Shown piece by piece: positions 61,211-64,000 of a stretch of DNA of 64,000 bases (position 1 is the first letter of the stretch; every line of letters begins with the position of its first letter). The notes below the pieces were generated by a model. It was not told where the DNA came from and made no database searches. It saw only the letters and a program-made list of their open reading frames with translations. The translations under genes and the position numbers were made by a program. Source of the DNA: Gymnogyps californianus (taxonomy: Eukaryota; Chordata; Aves; Accipitriformes; Cathartidae); the NCBI RefSeq assembly GCF_018139145.2, contig NC_059479.1:3472001-3536000 (forward strand), in the 5' to 3' direction.

Positions 61211-62329
61211 TGGCTCACTGGGGTAAGCTTCAGTTTTGGGAGCTGGGTTGCCTTTCTTCACTAACTTCTCTTCTAGACTAGAAATTTGTTTTGGTAGTCA
61301 AATTATACATAGTATAAATCTTTGTAGCACAGAAACTATGGATTTCTAGTACAAAAGTTAGGTTACTGGATGGATAGCATATGCTTTTAGGCATATGCTG
61401 TGTAAATGTACATATGTACATGTAAGCACACCACCCTCACATAAGAAGGGATGTATCTGCTTAAGTTCTAGAAATTGCTGAACTTCTCAGAGCCGTTAAC
61501 ACATATGTTATATTCTGGGAGACTCTTTCAGATTTTAGAAAAGGTTTTTCTTTTCGTTTAAACAGATTTTCACTCAATTTCCTTAAATAGAGCAGCTGTG
61601 ATAGTGTACAAACAATCAAAATTTATGCTGAAAAGTAATTTTTGTGCTGTTTGTTTCACTCTCAAGGAAACAATTTATGTTCTTATTTTGAAGCCAAGTG
61701 CCTAACACTTGTTACCGGAGAATGTACCAAACAGTGAGAAGTTTTGGTTTCTGCAGTAAATTTAAGAAACCTGTGATTTTTCACTGGGCTCAGATACCAC
61801 AAAAAAGACAGTTGACCCTATATGTTAATATACATGTACATACTTAAACACACATACTTCAAATTTGAATGTCAACAACAATACTGGGAAGGGTTTGGTA
61901 TGTACTTTGTACATACACGGTGATTATATATTGCTGCTGTACCTTTTTTGAAGTTTAGCAGAGGAGACCTGTGTTTGATTTGGTGGGAGGGAGGGTGGAG
62001 GTGGAATGATAAACTATGGGCTTGCTTTCCAAGTGCTGACGGGAAGATGCTTTATTCTGTACTGTTATCAATGCGAAAATAAAATTATAAAAATAATATT
62101 ATTTCCAAAGTTTTCTGCTTGCTTTTAGCTGACAGGTCTCTAAGTGGATATAGCTTTTTCCACCTGCAATCAAATGTAATAAACCTTCTTCACTGCAGAA
62201 GTCAAATTCCTGGAAAAAAAGTTGGAAGCTCATACTTACACCATAAAACCTTGTTTATTGCGACCATCAGTCTTCGAAGATATGCCCCACAATGGGGTTT
62301 GGTAAAGCCATTACAAGGTGCCGTATGAG

Positions 62330-62720
62330 TTCCATTTGCCTACAGTAAATAGAATGTCAGAAGTGTCAGGGGGAAATAAATATCGGGCTGGTTAAAAGGG
62401 AGCAGAGATGGCTCAAAGCATCATTGAGAGGATTGATTTATCTGGCATGCTGTAATGACTGCAGATGTGGATCTGTTATTCTAGATGAGCAATGAATTTG
62501 ATGAGCTGATAACACAGGGCCAGAGAGGCCTGGTTTTAATTACTGATGAGGAATTTATTTGTGAAGCACTGTGATTTACTGAGGGTTTGTTCTGTTATTG
62601 ACAAGTGACCTTGGGGCTTTTCTCTTTTGATGAATAAAAAAAGCGGCATTTTTTAAAGGAAAACTGTTTTATCAGTGCTATGAATACAGCGAGGTCATTT
62701 TAGATAGAGTATTGTCTTTC
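62330..62720. other. Candidate conserved non-coding element in DACH2 intron 1
   Basis: About 390 bases of complex repeat-free text contain GATTGATTTATCTGGCATGC, TGTAATGACTGCAGATGTGG (homeodomain plus E-box CAGATG), AATGAATTTGATGAGCTGAT, GGTTTTAATTACTGATGAGG (TTTAATTAC homeodomain), CTGTTATTGACAAGTGACC and AGGAAAACTGTTTTATCAG. Base composition is more balanced than the flanks. It reads like a developmental enhancer; conservation is not testable here. Confidence 0.4.
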
Positions 62721-63408
62721 AAAGCATCTTTATATATAATTATTTTTTGTAGCAGTTGTTAATTGCCTCTTTCATAGAGATTGTGTATGCTACACTTGCT
62801 ACTTGAGAGAAACTAATTTTGGTGCAGATCATTGCTAGGAAGAATATGTTGGGTAGAACTTTTGTGGGTAGAGATCTTAAAGCAAATAACAAAAAGTCAA
62901 ATTATCCAAGTATATATTACTGGGTTGTTCAGCTTTTCAACTGCGTATCTCATCCAGCATGTATTACTCTTAATGTTCTGATTTTCCTTACAGGCCACTA
63001 AGGGGAAGAAAAATCTAAAAAATATAAGGAATCAAAAGGCTTTGTTTGGTTGTTTGGGTTTTTTTAGGTAAATATATTGTCTTAACTATTTTAAACGGTA
63101 ATTTGTTTGAGTTTCATCAGGATAGACTTCTGGGCAGAAAGTTATTGACATACCTATTATTTTTATCCACTTATTTTACTTTATTTTCTCCCATAGAATA
63201 GACTTCTCTTTTTGATCTGTACATGCAATGGGAATTCTAGTGTTGACTTTTGTGCTTATGCTCTTAATTCTTTACTGCACTTGCAAACGGCAGCGTATTA
63301 ACATCAGGATAAATCAAACTAGTTTCTATCTAAACTGTGTCAGAACTGTGTGCAGGTAGTGTAGATGTTTTCCAGTTTGTAGATACTATTTGCTCTTAAG
63401 TAAATATT

Positions 63409-63422
63409 AAAAAAAAAAAAAA
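63409..63422 (+). repeat. Poly(A) run, 14 nt
   Basis: Homopolymer after AGTAAATATT in DACH2 intron 1. No associated retroposed body recognised. Confidence 0.8.
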
Positions 63423-64000
63423 GCTAAACAGGAAACCATTTGGACTCAGCATTTTGTAGATGATGTTTTGATGAGTATATATGGTAATCTTATAGTATGC
63501 CAGGGAGAAGTAGGTACAGGATCAGGGAGGTAGAAGACCTTCTTTTTTGTTTTCCTTTTGTGAGCTTCACAAAAAAGTGGTATTATCCAGAAACTTCCTT
63601 TTTACTGCTTTACTGTCAACAGTTTTTTAATATGGAGAAAGCTATTAATTTAGTATTTACATTCAATATAGTTTCTGGAAATTAAGAGACTTTTCTGTCT
63701 TATCTAACCAAACACCATTATTTATTTGACCCATTTACACCAAAGTCTGTTCGAACTACTTAGGTGTTATTTTCGTTTATTGAAGCAGAGAAGCACCAGC
63801 TAATGGAATACGTGGTGACAGGCAGATGTAATGTCTTTTTTTGATCCAAGGGTAAGGAAGTCCTTTAGCAACATAATGCCAATTAATCAGAATTTTCTGA
63901 GGTGGAAGGAAGAAATAGGGAAATAGCTGAAGTCTGCACCATGTACTAATGGGCAGCTAATACTGGCTGGAGTTCCAAAACTTCTACACAGCAAAGTATC

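Larger units (their letters stand above)
33917..64000 (+). other. DACH2: DACH2 intron 1, 5' part (continues off the window)
   Basis: The intron begins with GTGAGCC after exon 1 and continues past the right edge. Exon 2, expected to open with G and then R-K/C-K-R-Q-like codons, is not found in the remaining 30 kb. DACH genes are known for very large first introns with many long-range enhancers. Apart from CR1 fragments, simple repeats, an inverted repeat and candidate regulatory blocks listed separately, I see no gene. The longest frames (137 residues at 40859-41272 and at 56705-57118, both minus) have no recognisable motif. Confidence 0.88.

Noticed and set aside
1..64000. CRISPR arrays, tRNA or rRNA genes, prophage or bacterial operons
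   Set aside because: No regularly spaced repeats, no recognisable tRNA or rRNA segments and no ribosome-binding-site-led gene clusters. The window is vertebrate nuclear DNA.

Overview
The window is nuclear DNA from a vertebrate, most likely a bird. The evidence is two coding first exons with canonical GT-AG splice sites, each in its own CpG island. These sit in AT-rich non-coding DNA whose only recognisable mobile elements are CR1 LINE remnants. There is no bacterial gene organisation, CRISPR array, IS element, rRNA or tRNA gene that I can support. Nearly all open reading frames here are short, lack conserved motifs and are what AT-rich non-coding DNA gives by chance.

Layout. (1) Positions 1-13196 are the 5' end of CHM (Rab escort protein 1) on the minus strand: coding exon 1 at 13148-13196, about 12.9 kb of intron 1, exon 2 at 213-279, then the start of intron 2. 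(2) Positions 12880-13680 are the CHM CpG island, with YY1-like, CACGTG E-box and ZNF143-like sites around the start codon. (3) Just upstream of CHM (13699-13977, minus strand) is a decayed CR1 reverse-transcriptase relic. (4) Positions 13978-32829 are AT-rich intergenic DNA with no supported gene. (5) Positions 32830-34560 are a large CpG island holding coding exon 1 of DACH2 (33420-33916, plus strand), with a GC box and inverted CCAAT box upstream and very long C and G homopolymers. (6) Positions 33917-64000 are the first part of DACH2 intron 1. It holds a CR1 copy, a probable second CR1 tail, a nested inverted repeat, and several stretches that read like conserved non-coding regulatory elements.

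CHM and DACH2 are divergent neighbours, about 20.2 kb apart between start codons. The order and orientation match human Xq21. The two proteins do unrelated work: REP1 presents newly made Rab GTPases to Rab geranylgeranyl transferase, and DACH2 is a SKI/SNO/DAC-family transcriptional cofactor acting with SIX/EYA factors. They share an ancestral chromosome neighbourhood, not a pathway. I found no convincing new biological system; the most unusual structural item is the nested inverted repeat at 43018-43162.
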